A stretch of 64,000 nucleotides of DNA from Nectonema munidae. Lineage: Eukaryota; Nematomorpha; Nectonematoida; Nectonematidae. Made by a program: the position numbers and the translations under genes. This document shows positions 46,684 through 58,876 of the stretch, piece after piece. The stretch's first letter is position 1. Every line of letters starts with the position of its first letter. The stretch is taken from NCBI GenBank assembly GCA_030549495.1, contig JAUIRK010001056.1, forward strand, positions 1,169,501 to 1,233,500. Direction: 5' to 3'. The notes beneath the pieces were generated by a model that searched no databases, was not told the DNA's origin, and saw only the letters and a list, made by a program, of their open reading frames with translations.

Positions 46684-49600
46684 TAATCAAGAATTTCATA
46701 TTCTGAACTCATCACTCATCCACAAGCTGGGCTAACCTCACACACATACTACACAGCTTCATTTATAACAGAATTTCAATCAACGAGCCATATACACTCA
46801 ATCTCTCTCTACCCTCCATTCCCAACACATATTCCTCCCTTTACATATCACCATCCACCTACTATTCCATTTGCATTTTACTAAAATCACTCATTTTCAC
46901 AGTTCTCAAGAAATTTTCCTCACAACAATAGGTTTTTGCGATTATTTTTTCATCCAACACTCCCCTCCTTTTTTGCTCTTATTATTCCCCACCCTCCAAC
47001 ACTAAAGATTCACTGATGCCTTCACTCTCGATCTCAACCGCACCAAAGAACACATATTAGCGATTTCCAAATCTATTTACCTCATCATTTGCACAGCATG
47101 CAACGCGCGATCCTTAATTTGGGATCAAAAAGAAAACGTAGGCGGCATCGAGGCGCCATCTTTCATCTCCCAACACAATCTACAGATTTGCAATAACACA
47201 ACAGAGCCAACCTTCCTGAGAATTACAAACAATATTGTGACCTTAGCACATATTGACATAACTCTCTCTTCAGCAAACACGTACGATCTCATCTCAAAAT
47301 GGGTCATCTCCGATCAACCCTCCTCATCTAACCATCACTATATCACTTTTCAACTAAACATCAACGCGAAATCACACCTACGCACCCCCACGAAGTTTCC
47401 AAAATACATGCACTGGCACACCTTCCACCGTACTCTATCCACCAATCTACCTCACTGAACATCCGCACTTCATTCAACTATCCCTATAGAAGAAGCCGCT
47501 CACAACATAAACAACGCTCTGACTACTTCGATAAACTCATCTACTCCTTCAAAGCCATATCACAAAAGAAAAAATGCTTATTAATGGACACCAGCCCTGA
47601 GCCAACTAAAGATAACACTACGCCGCGCCCTCAAAAACTTGAGGAAAACTCCTTACCCTCGAACATCACATTTTACACACACACTCGACAACTCTACATC
47701 AGCTCAATAAAAAGTGCAAAGCGAAATGCATGGATTAGTTTTACCTTAGCCACATCATTCAATCCATGGTCTACCATCAACAAAATCATCAAGCCAAAAA
47801 AGCCTACCGCAGATTTCCACAAATTACTTCCAGACCCTAACGCCGATTCAATTCAAATAAATCGACCTTTTCTCTCTTCCTTTTTTCCTGCCGACAACCC
47901 CCTCTCTGACGATCCATATCAAGCCGCATTACGCTCCTCCTCCCTCACTCTCACAACATCGCTAACCATCCATCACTTCCCAGCCATAACATCATCTCAA
48001 CTCTCACACTCAGTAAACTCCCTCCAACCCAACTCAGCCCCAAGCCTCGACTCAATCTCCACAAATCATATTAAAAAGTCAATCCATCTCCGAGAAAAAT
48101 ATTTAATCAACATCTACAACGCTTGTGTAACCCTCTCCTTTTTTCCTTCATTATGGAAAATAGGAAAAGTTATTTTTCTACCGAAACCCCGCAAAGATCT
48201 CTCAGAACTCAAAAACTGGCGACCTATTACCATTCTTCCCGTCCTCGGCAAAATCCTAAAAAAATCCTTCGAAGAAGGCTTATCCAATACATTACTCAAA
48301 ACAACCTCATCCATCCCTCCCAGTTTGCCTATCTTCCTTTCCGAAACTACTAGTCAGCCTTATCAAAACTAACTGAACACCTTCAACACTCCATCACATC
48401 CCATAAAACCGCTACAGTCTTATTTCTAGATATCGACAATGCATTTAACAGCGCCTGGCACCCCGCAATCATTCTGAACATGCATCCTAAAAAATATCCA
48501 CCCTACATGATTAAATTCATACACAACTATCTACAAAAATGAGCTTTATTTTTTCGTGAAAAATAAACATCTGCAGTTCACTTGCTATCACTCTCTACCC
48601 CTCAATAAGGATTCCTCTCCGACATTCACTGGCTTATCTTGATAAACCCTCTTCTCCACATCCTTGAATCAAACGTACACTTCTCACAATGTTTCTCAGA
48701 CGACCTGCTATCTTCCTTTTCCTCGAACACACAACCCGAAAACATTCAGCGCATCTCATCTCTTTTCAACGCTTTAAATTTCACCGCAAATTCACTAAAA
48801 ATCACCTTTAACACATCCAAAACCACCCTAATGCATTTAACGCACAAAGATTCTCCCCATCTACCCCTACGCATCAACAAAAAACTCTCATACAACCCGC
48901 AAGTACCACTAAATACTTGGGTCTCACCTTTTAAACCAATTTGAAATGGTCTACACACTTCAAAAACATTTACACAAAACTCCTCAAGACCATGTTTCAA
49001 TTAAGAGCAGCCATTTCATACAAATGGGGCCTCAGCATTCATCACTCTCTTTTTATTTACAAATCACTCATACTTCCATCACTTCAAAATGGCATTCTAT
49101 CTTGGGGGTCATCACTCGATCATCCTACAACCCTTACTTTTCTTTTCAAAATCCATCGCCTTAGTCTTTTAACAATTTCAAAAGCTCTCCGCACAACTCC
49201 CACTTCTTCTTTAGAGTTCATATTAAATTGCCCACCCCTTCTCATTCATTTGAAAAGAATCATCAAAGGTTACGTCAAGATATACAAATCCTTACTACCT
49301 CCCTCTTCAGTCTCCATGCTCTACCTACCCTCCAACGCTATACACCCCTATACAATCCTTCTCCATACAGCCCTCCCACACCTGAAAAAATACCTTGTAC
49401 ACCAAAAAGTTCATCTAGCCACACTAACACACCTTGTTATCTCTTCCATAAACATCACAATTTACCCCAATAAGGACACCGCAATTACCCACATAAAAGA
49501 GATCAGACAACTCTCAAACCTCTCTACACTCAGAATTTTTGCAGACGCGGCTAAATCAATAAACAGATGCGCTTTCGCATACGCTTTCCATGCAGGGGAC

Positions 49601-50412
49601 TCTTTAATTCCCTTCTATTCCTCAAATTCTCCATTAAACCACTTGACTACGACATATGATGCTGAATGTGCAGCTTTAATCGCCTCCTGCTACAACATTA
49701 CCCATAACATTCACCTGTTCAAACAGTTCACCCACATTCATTTCTACACAGACTCACAGAATATCACACGTGACCTACATCTTCACAGAAACATTCATTT
49801 CCACACCTAAACCTTATTCTCAAAACTGCGTTTTCACTCCTCTCTTTTCACCATTTCTATTATCTGGTGCCCTGCTCATTCCAACATACAAGAAAACATA
49901 CGCGTAGACTTGCTCACTAAACAAAACCTTTCCAAAACACACACATTCCACCTAACTTCCATAAACCCCCACGTTCTCACTAAAAACCTCCCTTTACACA
50001 CTTTTAATCAATGGCAACAAATTATCACCAAGTCCTCCAACATCACGCTTTTAGATATACCGGATATAAAAGCAATACACCAATCCTGGGCCATCAACAA
50101 ATTCACTCCATCGCGATCTATAATAAGATGGGTTTCAAGTCACTGTCCCTATAAATCATATCTATATCACATCAAACTCACCGACAATCAAACCTGCCGT
50201 TTTTGCAACGACGCTTTAGAAACACATTATCATCTATTATTCATATGCCCTTTTTCATCTCCTATCGGCACACAATGATAAATTCATGCATCAAAACTCT
50301 AGGCCATTTTCCAACAAACTTCAGCCAAATCCTGTCCCACCCTAATTTATTAAATATACTATGTTCTTCGATTAAAACCATCGAACCCATCTTACTAAGG
50401 CATCCTCATTAA
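46684..50412 (+). pseudogene. LINE ORF2: endonuclease, reverse transcriptase, RNase H, broken
   Basis: The endonuclease part (47080-47450) has 'CNARSLIWDQKENVGGI' at its start and the S-H-H motif near its end. The reverse transcriptase shows 'IGKVIFLPKPRKDLSELKNW' and RPITILPVLGKIL (48150-48260), 'FLDIDNAFNSAWHPAI' (48420-48475, first catalytic Asp), a decayed 'TPQ.GFLS' and 'CFSDDLLSSF' (48690-48720, where YADD should be). 'DAECAALIAS' marks RNase H (about 49660-49690). Open segments are 47584-48372, 48639-48944, 48941-49810 and 49910-50278, so there are several breaks. Coding-strand G is rare throughout. Confidence 0.82.
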
Positions 50413-50592
50413 GCACACTTAGTTTTCTATTTTAGAACTCTCTCACTTTATTTCCATCACCCTTGTCAAGCTCAAACCTTCTTCAAGCTTTCAACAACGC
50501 TCTCGAACGATCTTCAACTAATCTTTAACAAGCAGTTTACAAGCATATCAATTGATTTTGGAAAGTGACATCCTTACCATCCATCCATCTAT

Positions 50593-52374
50593 ATTAATGA
50601 AAGGAAATATTTATCTTAAGATAAAAATATTCGTCTAATCATTTATTTATAATACTTTCAAGTGGCGATGATTTTAACTCTTAATAGATAACAAACTAAC
50701 CAACGTAAATATATTTATCAAAGCATAAAATTGTATGATAAATTTGCAATTTATAACAAATAAATTAATAATAATTTTTTATTTAGTCTTTGGTATTTAA
50801 TTAAGTCCTATAAAATAAATGGATTTTAGAGATTTAAAGGTAAATTTTATGTTGTGTTTTGCAATTTGTTTCTAACTCAAGAAATTAAACCTAATCTTAA
50901 TTCTAACTCTAACTTGTTTAGAATTCATTGTAAGAATCTAGAAAAATAATTTTAAAATTCTAGAAAAACTTTAATTTAGAAATAATAATTAAAATATATA
51001 ACATTTACAAATTATTTTTTATAAATAAATTTTAGATAAATCACTAAATAGCTGTCCTATATTAACTAAATTTTAAAAATTTAATTAAATCTAGCGTAAA
51101 GTTTTATATTATATGATTTTGTATTTATTATAACTATAACCTTTATTTAACTGAGCAATCTCACACTACACGCTAGAACACTGCGCGGTTTGGATAAGTT
51201 TTTAAGCAGTTACTTGATACCCACATAAAGAAATTTTGGGTCCGAGTAAACGAATTTTGAGGTGCTGGTAATATATGAGAACATTTAGATGTTTTTTCTA
51301 TTTCTCAGTAATTGAATTGAAGACCTTAAATGTCTATATCTGTTAATTGACCAAGTTGTATAAAGGAAAAACCTGTTCATGTTTTAAATGTGATACCTTG
51401 CAAGTCTAATTTACAGGGCAGGAACAGAAACAGTACTTATAATATAACATTAACTTCATAAGTAAAGGTTTCATCCGATTATTTTATTTTTTGATGAACA
51501 TTCAAATCATTAATCAAAATACGTGTTTGTAAATTTATAGATGTCTATTGTCTATCAATAGTAATAACTATATATTTTAACGAATGAGTGCGATTTTTAC
51601 TCTAGTGAATTGCGTACTTTCTATATCGTGTGTTTTTACTTTTTGTAAGAAAAAGTATTAATTACAGTGTGAGTGAAGTGTATTGAAAAAGTCACATTTG
51701 TAAACTTTTCTCGTCAGTTATTTGTAAAATACAAATCATGCACTTTTTTGAGATTATTCTAAAACTAGGATGAAATTGCTCTCATTTTGTCCTTAATGAT
51801 TTCAGTTTTAGACTCTAATAAATTTTTAGTGATAAACTACATACAAATAATTCGGTGCTATTATAGTATGCGGTCTACCATTATTATATGAAATTGGAAA
51901 AATCGAATAAGGAAAACGCTCGAGCTGAAAATGATTTTATTTTTATAACAATAGAATTGAGTAACGAAAATTGTCATTTTTCAGAAAATTTTTATGATCG
52001 ATTACTCAAATGACCAGAAATTATTTGGTAGAGCGCATGATATTATATTAGCATCAATATTTTTTTCCTTTAAAAATAGCTGCTCAATCAATTCACTCGA
52101 AATTAATCTTTTTATCTGATCAGTTTCAAATACCGAGAGTTTTTTGAAAGCAATAAAGTCAGTCTAACAACATATTGTATTCCTACTGTTTGATAAAAAA
52201 AATTTAAATTTTTAAAAATTGATTTAAAGTTTGAATTTCTATTAAAAAAATTTTTTTTTTAGATTTGAATATTTTAATCGTCTTTTCGAAAAAAAATCTT
52301 ATTCATCTTCACAATTCCAAGTTATTTTCATAAATCATAAAAGTTTTGCCATCAATTTTATATATTTTCTTTAA
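50593..52374. other. AT-rich spacer, no gene seen
   Basis: Between the LINE 3' end and the second hAT transposase. It should contain the left end of that hAT element, but no matching terminal repeats or 8 bp duplication were found. Confidence 0.5.
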
Positions 52375-54508
52375 ATGTCTTATAAACGCGATATTTCGTT
52401 TTGCAAAGAATGGTTAAACAGCGTGAATAAATTTGGTCAGGAGGTATCAGAATGGTGTCAATATTCACAGGGGGAATCTGCTGTCTATTGTAAATTTTGC
52501 AATCAAAAAATATCTTTCTAAGTGCGCGGAAAACAAGCATTAAACAACCACTCGAATAGCGAAAAATATAGGAAAGCAAACAAAATTTTTGAAAAGGGCA
52601 CACAACCATTTTTCACAATTTCAGCCAATGATGACTCAGTGATCTCAACATCAAGCATTAAAAAGTTTAATTTACACTCTCCAATAAATGATTGTGTTTA
52701 TGCAGAGCTAAAGTGGTTCATCAAGGAGGTTATAAGGGATAACCCAAGTACTAATTGTGATGATATCAAAGAAGATTTTCAGGACATGTTCCCTGACGCT
52801 TGTGCTTTAAAAATTTTTCTCTTTCCAGAAAAAAGTTTTCGTACTTGGTAACAGAAGCTCTAGGTCCTTATTTTAGAGAAAAAATTCTCAAAGATATGAA
52901 TGATTCCTTTTTTTGTATAATTTATGACGAGACTACAAACTCTGGTGGAAGCAAAGAGCTTCCAATCATGGCCAGGTATTGGCCTGAATCTATGCAAGAA
53001 GTCAACTGCACACATTTACAGACATATTTTCTTGGGCATGCAAAAGCAGAAGATTGAAAAACCATTTAAGCAAAGTACTCGATGAAATGAATTTATCTCA
53101 TAGAAATGCCATTGCTTTGGGATCAGATGGCCCAAATGTAAACAAAAAGTGTACAGACTATTCAATGAAGATATTAAAGAGGTCAGACAAAAAAGTTTGA
53201 TAGAAATCGGTACTTGCAGTTTACACATTGTTAACAATTCTTTCAGGAAAGCTGTTGAATTATCAGGATTTGAAAATTGTATAACACTTGTTATTAATAT
53301 TTATCATTTTTTCAATGATTGGCCTAGCAGATCTGAAGATTTCGAAAAATGTCAGGAAAAAGCATCTGTACCCTTTCACACTTTCATTAAACATAGTCCT
53401 ACTAGATGGTTAACACTAGAACCTGCACTTAAACCTTTATTGGACTTGTTGAATATTTTTTGAAATATATACCAAAATATCAAAGGTCCCAAGCTTCAAA
53501 CCAAAAACATAAAATGATAGCGGACGAGTTGAAGAAAACTATAGTTAAATCGCAGGTTTATTTTGTTATCTCTGTGGTAAAATACTTCACATCCTTCAGT
53601 TCTAAATTTCAATCCAAAAAACCAATGATCCACATTTTATACTCTGAATTGAAGTCTCTTGCCTTAAACATCGCTAACAGACTGTTTAAGCAATCAGTCA
53701 TGGAAAGTATCAAAAATGTGAATGAAATAAATGAGCTATTCAAGGATACCCAGAACTTTTTACCTCCAAGTAAAATGCTTCTTGGAATAAATAATGAAGC
53801 ATTAAAAGATTTGAATACTGATGATCTCAAGAAACTTCAAAAATTTTCCAAGCAATTTTTTTCAACTTCATTAAAATATTTGTTGGAAAAATCATGTTTG
53901 TCCGAAAACTGCTTTAAAACATTTCTCCTGCCTCTGCCCGAAAAAATCAAATCAAGTGTAAGTATCGAACACTTAATGAAAATTGCAAAAGTTCTTCCAT
54001 TGGAAACGCAAGAAGATCAACTTTTTTTCTGAATTTCAAATTTTGCAAACGGAAAACTTCTCCGAAGAAATTTTAAATTGTGAAAGAATTGATCATTTTT
54101 GGAAACATGTGTTCAATTTGAAGAATTACTTTGAAGTAACAAAATTTCCCATTCTTTTCAAAAGCTTTGTTAGCAGTTCCTAATGGAAGTGCTGACGTTG
54201 AAAGGGGATTCTCATCTTCCAAAAGAATTCTCATTGAAGATAGAGCCTCTATGGGTTCAAAAATGCTCAATTCAAGAATATTTATCAAAAACGGAATTAC
54301 CCTTCATGGAAATTCTGTATGTAATTTCAAAGTTTACGAAAACTCGAAAAATGTGCCAGATCCAGTTATCAGTTGTTCCTTGAGAGAGAAAAGTTTGAAA
54401 AAATCGAAAGTGAAAAAGCAAAACTTGGAAGAAAAGGAAAAAAATGAACAGTGGTATGGGTATATTTTTTGCATGAGCAGTGCATCAAAAAATTTAAGTT
54501 TGTTTTAA
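52375..54508 (+). pseudogene. hAT transposase, second family, broken
   Basis: An ATG at 52375 opens a frame with a BED-like finger (VYCKFCNQKISF, a stop at 52519, then QALNNHSNSEKYRKAN). Then come 'MNDSFFCIIYDETTNSGGSK' near 52895-52955 (a conserved acidic position of the hAT catalytic core), 'NAIALGSDGPNVNKK', 'SPTRWLTLEPALKPLLDLLN' (about 53397-53455) and the C-terminal dimerisation block 'NGSADVERGFSSSKRIL' near 54185-54230. Several frame shifts and stops break it. It differs from the hAT at 43-46 kb in these blocks, so it is another subfamily. Terminal repeats were not found. Confidence 0.82.
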
Positions 54509-55034
54509 ATCATTGTTTATTTTAATTTACGTTGGCTTCATACTGCTGTAAGTTAATATTTTATTTGCGAAGTATATCTCCAATAGTTGATTTACCAATA
54601 TTATATTTTTTTGCACAAAAAGTTTTTGATATTTTATATAGACATCACGATAATCATCATTAAATGTATAAAAATAGCTCTCCAATTTCTCCAGTATATA
54701 ATATAATTTATAAAGTATAAACCTTTTAAAGTAAAAAGTTTAACTTTCAATTTTATATATTTTTATTTTTCTGAATTCAAAATATGAAATCAACATACAT
54801 ACAAAAATTTGTTGCCATGGCTTTTTCATTTCCTAAGTTATAGCCTTTTTCTATGACGCTCAGGCAAATTGCAAACTAGTTAGTCACGCAACACCTTTAA
54901 GTTTAGACCTTTAGGCAATAAACAAAAAGAATTATTAAAAGAAAAATCCCTTTCAGGCGTTTCGCTTCGTAACTTTTTTTTTTAAAAAATCCTACGTTTT
55001 GTAAGATATAATAAATGCATGCTTAAACTTTTAG
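54509..55034. other. Spacer between hAT and PTPS copy 1
   Basis: AT-rich. It should contain the 3' end of the hAT element and at least the end of the first PTPS intron; the acceptor is 'gcttaaacttttag' at 55021-55034. No first exon could be recognised here. Confidence 0.4.
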
Positions 55035-55463
55035 GTAAACGCTCCTGTTGTAAAAATAACGAGACTGGAAAGATTTTCTTCAGCTCACAATTTAACGTCT
55101 GATATATTAAGTTTGGAAAAAAACAGTGAGATTTATGGGAAAGCTGTTCATATGCACGGTCATAATTACCTTTTGGAAGTCACTATTAAAGGCGCGATTG
55201 ATGAGAGATATGGTTGGGTGGATAATGTTTCTAACTTGAAAAGAGCTATAACTAACGTCATAAAAGATCTGGACCATAGCACCATTGATGATCATGTTTG
55301 GTTCTCTAAAAATGGTTATCCCAGTACGATTGAAAATGTAACGTTTTTTATATTTATAGAATTGAAGAAGTGCTTGACAACATCTCTCTTGTATAAAGTT
55401 AAATTATGGCAATCGAAAGACGTGTTCGCAGAGTTTTATGGAAAAATGGAAAGCCAGTGTTGA
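55035..55463 (+). CDS. PTPS-fold protein copy 1, catalytic Cys replaced, first exon not found
   Basis: Homologue of 6-pyruvoyl-tetrahydropterin synthase, which in animals makes the tetrahydrobiopterin precursor using zinc held by three His and a Cys-Asp-His triad. The exon opens after aacttttag and codes 142 residues (human protein 145), so only the initiator exon is missing; no in-frame ATG precedes the first zinc ligand. Numbered from the exon start: zinc ligands His18 (FSSAH), His41 and His43 (HMHGHNY) are present; the cysteine site (GKC, or C-x3-HGH in QueD) is Ala37 (GKAVHMHGH); Asp80-His81 of the triad remain (DLDHS); the pterin-binding Glu of TENV is kept as Glu100 (STIENV); the late Glu of the human YETD block is Gln (LWQSKD). 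Without the Cys, classical PTPS activity is unlikely (inference). An AATAAA follows 25 bp after the stop. Base composition is AT-rich, like the region. Confidence 0.88.
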   Translation, partial: VNAPVVKITRLERFSSAHNLTSDILSLEKNSEIYGKAVHMHGHNYLLEVTIKGAIDERYGWVDNVSNLKRAITNVIKDLDHSTIDDHVWFSKNGYPSTIENVTFFIFIELKKCLTTSLLYKVKLWQSKDVFAEFYGKMESQC

Positions 55464-55487
55464 TTTGCGCATTCATCATTACAGCCG

Positions 55488-55493
55488 AATAAA
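55488..55493 (+). terminator. Polyadenylation signal of PTPS copy 1
   Basis: AATAAA lies 25 bp past the stop codon on the same strand. Confidence 0.6.
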
Positions 55494-58385
55494 GAAAGTA
55501 CTTGTCGCTATCATTAATTTATTTCTACTTTACTCATAAAGCATTTGATCCTTAATACATTTTGTTTTAATAAAGTGCGCTGTGTTTCCATCTCAATTGA
55601 ATATATTTTTGAATAGAGACAACTAAAACTAGTAAAATGAAGGGACTCCCCATTTTTACACTAATTAATTATTATACACACTGTATAGAAGAAATAAATT
55701 AAAATCTAGTTTTTATATTTGATTTTCATCGTACTAAAATATAAACTTTTTTCAGTCTAAGCGGTATTTGGAAAAAAATTTAACCGGATTTTGGTTTTCA
55801 AAAATGAGGAATTTTTTTAATATAATTTTTGGCATTTTAATGATTCTGTTAATTACATCAGTAAAATTGTGTTTTTTAGATTTTAGTTTCATGCACTGCT
55901 TTCTATAACATTTTAATTAGAAGTTCGAATAATAATTGGAAGTAGAACCGAATTTTAAAATTCACCCTTTCCTAAAAACAATCGCCTTTTGTAAAGTTAG
56001 CAAAAGCAATTAGAAAAACATTGAAGGATTATAGGCATGCAAAAATATGTTTTATTCTTTCAAACAAAATGACTTCAGTCTTCAACGCTGTATTAACAAC
56101 ACATGTAATGAAAATGAAAGAAAGGAGTGATAAATAAACCAGATAGGCTGTTTCGCCAACAAGAGCGGTTTAGGCTATGAACAAAGTTTTATAAGTGTTT
56201 CTACATGCTAATCATCTCTAATTTTTAAAACAATGCAAACACGTCATGCTATTGATTTTTTCCTATATTGCCTAACGAGCTCATATGTTATTAAATCGCA
56301 AATTGGTTAAATGAAAATCGAAATAATATATATTTTTGACACTTTTATTAAAATGGTATTTTTTTTATATTATCAATTGTTGTAACAAAATTTCATATTT
56401 TACATTTTTTGATATTATCTTATTGATGGCTAGAGTTGCCAGGTGTTCTGATTTAGCCGGACTGATTTTGATTTTTGTCTTCCCTACTTAAACTACGCTC
56501 TGTTTACCAAATCTCGAAAGACAGTTGAAGATTGGTCCGAGTAGAAATTTTTCCACCTGATGGTGAATGATGAATTCTTTGTTTACACTACTCAGAAAAC
56601 AAACTCTCTAAATGACGTGAAATAGTCGAAATATTCCAGGTGGAGAAAAGTATCGTGCTGTCATCAAGTATCCAGACTGCATTTGTGTTTTAACGTGTTT
56701 TCAACCGAGAAATTATTTTGGATCATGCAGCCACGTGGAACATGCTGGAATCGCTCTATTTTCGATCTGTGACTCTGTCTCAACTTAATATTCTTTTCAT
56801 CAAGGCCCATCAACTCGTGGCTTGATCTCAATGTTTGTGAGCATGCTTGTGCGATCATGAAGGATTGCGTTGGTCTAATTCCTTATGAGCCAATTAATCA
56901 CCGTGTTGGAGGAAAAAGTACATGAAATGCTTCAGAATATGAATGATGAAAGTGTTCTTTTTGTCAGGCGTATGGAGGAAACAGCTTTTATGGACCTCTC
57001 TTAGTTGAAATCATTAACTTTTATATGTAATTTTGTTTAGTTTACATAAATTGCATTAAATTACTCTATCTACACTTTGAACTAGCATCAATGATCCACT
57101 GATAAATACACTTGTATATAACCACCATGCACAACAATTTCACTAAAATCACACTTTGTTGCAGTTGTTATTTTTCTTAAACTTTTATTCTACATTCCTT
57201 TATATTTTCTCCAAAGTTTTAATACCCTTTAAATTTTGAACAAATATGGTCTGTAAATGATATTGTTATCGATAAATTGTCTCTCAAATGAAAGACATCA
57301 TTTTATTCATGATCTTTGCATTATCTACTTGCCTTTAATGATCTTTTTCATCTAGATAGTTATATCCTCCTCCAAAATCCAAGTTAAGCGCGTATGATAT
57401 GATTGCAAAAGTGAGTTGTGTCCAAATCAAGCATTTTGTTGTCTCAAAGTTTTTTATTTCTAACAACCTCCGTTTTTCATGTTAAAATCTATGTTTTATT
57501 TGAAGTCGAATATTCGCTCATTTCAAGCTAAATTATTATCTGTCCCATCGATCAATGTATAATGGCCACTAATTACTATTTTTGTCGCTGTCACTTTTCT
57601 TTGATGATGCCAATCAAATTGCATTACACCTATCTTATATACTGTTTCAACATCATTTGTTCCCCACCTTAGTTTCAAATTTCGACAACGAATACGATGT
57701 TTGGAAACTAAAAAATTATTTAAAAGTTTGTATTGTAATGAATATAAAATATTAAATGAATTTTTGAAATCAATAAAACTTATGTTAAAAAATTTTGTTG
57801 TACGTCTTCAATTTTTTTCAAAATTAAATATTTCGCAATAAAAAAACTAATTTTGTTTTTCTTTTTAAAAAAGCATATCAAATAGTGTATGTTTAAATTA
57901 ACTTTGAAAAGAAATCGCAATACTAAAATTTACAAAATGACAAATTTCAGAGTTTTCTTGTGTCGGAGTTATTTAGTCTGTCGCGGTCGCCTCAACGACA
58001 CAGCGTGATATAGCTTTAAATGACAAATACTTTTGTATGTCTATCATGTAAAATGAATAAGACTTGAAACAATTTGTGCTAACTATATATATTTAAATAT
58101 GAATTGATCCTTGACTTCTCTTTTACTTAAAAACGATAAAAATTAGAACACACTTTGCCTAGCAGGAATCGTGAATAAAAGTAAGCGAATCATTTCAGCC
58201 GTTTACATACACAGCTGTAAAATGATGAGAACGTATTCTTCTAAGTGCTTATTTTTAATGAGTGTTTTAAATATTTAAGGCATGATGAAGGATTCTCCTA
58301 CCTTTCTCATTTAACATGTCGCGTGAAGCTGAATTTATGAATATTGTATGCTTATCATTTTTTGAGAACTGAATTCAGCAGTTTC
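55494..58385. other. Spacer between the two PTPS-like genes
   Basis: Mostly AT-rich. 56440-57010 is less AT-rich, with short open stretches on both strands (for example 'LDHAATWNMLESLYFRSV' on +), vaguely transposase-like but not assignable. A GC-rich patch at 57960-58010 (ctgtcgcggtcgcctcaacg) could belong to the promoter of copy 2. No exon was recognised. Confidence 0.45.
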
Positions 58386-58838
58386 ATGCAGCTTCCAGAT
58401 GTGAGTGTTACATTTGTGCGCTCGTTTTCAGCTGCGCATACCCTACCATTTTGCGCAACGATCAACCCAAGTGAAAAAGACTCGACCGAGCAGATACACG
58501 GTCACGCGTACACTATGGAAGTCACTTTTCGAGGCGTGGTCGACCCAAAGGTAGGATATCTCATCAGTAGAAGTCGTGTTCACGCCGAACTAGAAGACCT
58601 TATGAGTACTCTGAATAACAAGTTTCTGAATGAAATACACTATTTCCAAGAAAGCAACGCGCCGACCACGATGAAGAATGTTTGTTCTTACATCCTTGAT
58701 CGCTTGAACAGCGTTTACCCCTCTTCACGTCACTTGTTCAAAGTTAAGTTGGCTTTGAGTAATGAGGATTTTGTTGAGGAGTATGCTGCCAACGCTTCTA
58801 CACAAGACATTCCTTCCTCACACACTCTTCACTCCTGA
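58386..58838 (+). CDS. PTPS-fold protein copy 2, catalytic triad lost, intronless
   Basis: 150 residues from the ATG at 58386, which gives the family's usual 13 residues before FSAAH; an in-frame ATG 42 bp upstream is less likely. Zinc ligands His18 (FSAAHTL), His38 and His40 (IHGHAY) are kept. The Cys site is Thr34, the Asp-His pair is Asn77-Asn78 (LNNK for LDHK), the TENV Glu is Lys97 (TTMKNV) and the late Glu is also gone. The fold is otherwise well kept: VTFRGVVDPKVGYL, LDRLNSVYPSS, LFKVKLAL. The frame is whole and GC-richer than its surroundings, so it is probably expressed as a zinc-binding pseudoenzyme (inference). It lies 2.9 kb downstream of copy 1 on the same strand and is most simply explained as a tandem or retrocopied duplicate. 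Confidence 0.88.
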   Translation: MQLPDVSVTFVRSFSAAHTLPFCATINPSEKDSTEQIHGHAYTMEVTFRGVVDPKVGYLISRSRVHAELEDLMSTLNNKFLNEIHYFQESNAPTTMKNVCSYILDRLNSVYPSSRHLFKVKLALSNEDFVEEYAANASTQDIPSSHTLHS

Positions 58839-58870
58839 ATTGTGGCACATGTTTAAAATATGCACTTTCA

Positions 58871-58876
58871 AATAAA
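58871..58876 (+). terminator. Polyadenylation signal of PTPS copy 2
   Basis: AATAAA (cttcaaataaaa context: 'tttcaaataaaaattt') lies 33 bp past the stop on the same strand. Confidence 0.6.

Larger units (their letters stand above)
42848..50592 (+). mobile_element. RNase H-bearing LINE, interrupted by a hAT element
   Basis: The LINE occupies 42848-43043 and 46676-50592; a hAT element fills the gap. In order it shows an ORF1 zinc-knuckle end (CNHCGDRGHSIESC), endonuclease C-terminal motifs ('SSNHHYITFQL', near 47320), reverse transcriptase, RNase H ('LRIFADAAKSINRC' and 'YDAECAALIAS') and a final Cys/His motif ('CRFCNDALETHYHLLFIC'). This layout is known from the I/LOA/R1/Jockey group; the RNase H points to the I or LOA side (inference). 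The whole element is G-poor and C-rich on its coding strand. The 3' end is a short CCAT repeat near 50580. Several stops and frameshifts show it is dead. A second fragment lies at 36.3 kb. Confidence 0.85.

Noticed and set aside
55113-55463. Translation start of PTPS copy 1 at 55113
   Set aside because: That codon is TTG and starting there would drop the first zinc histidine; the open frame continues upstream to a splice acceptor.
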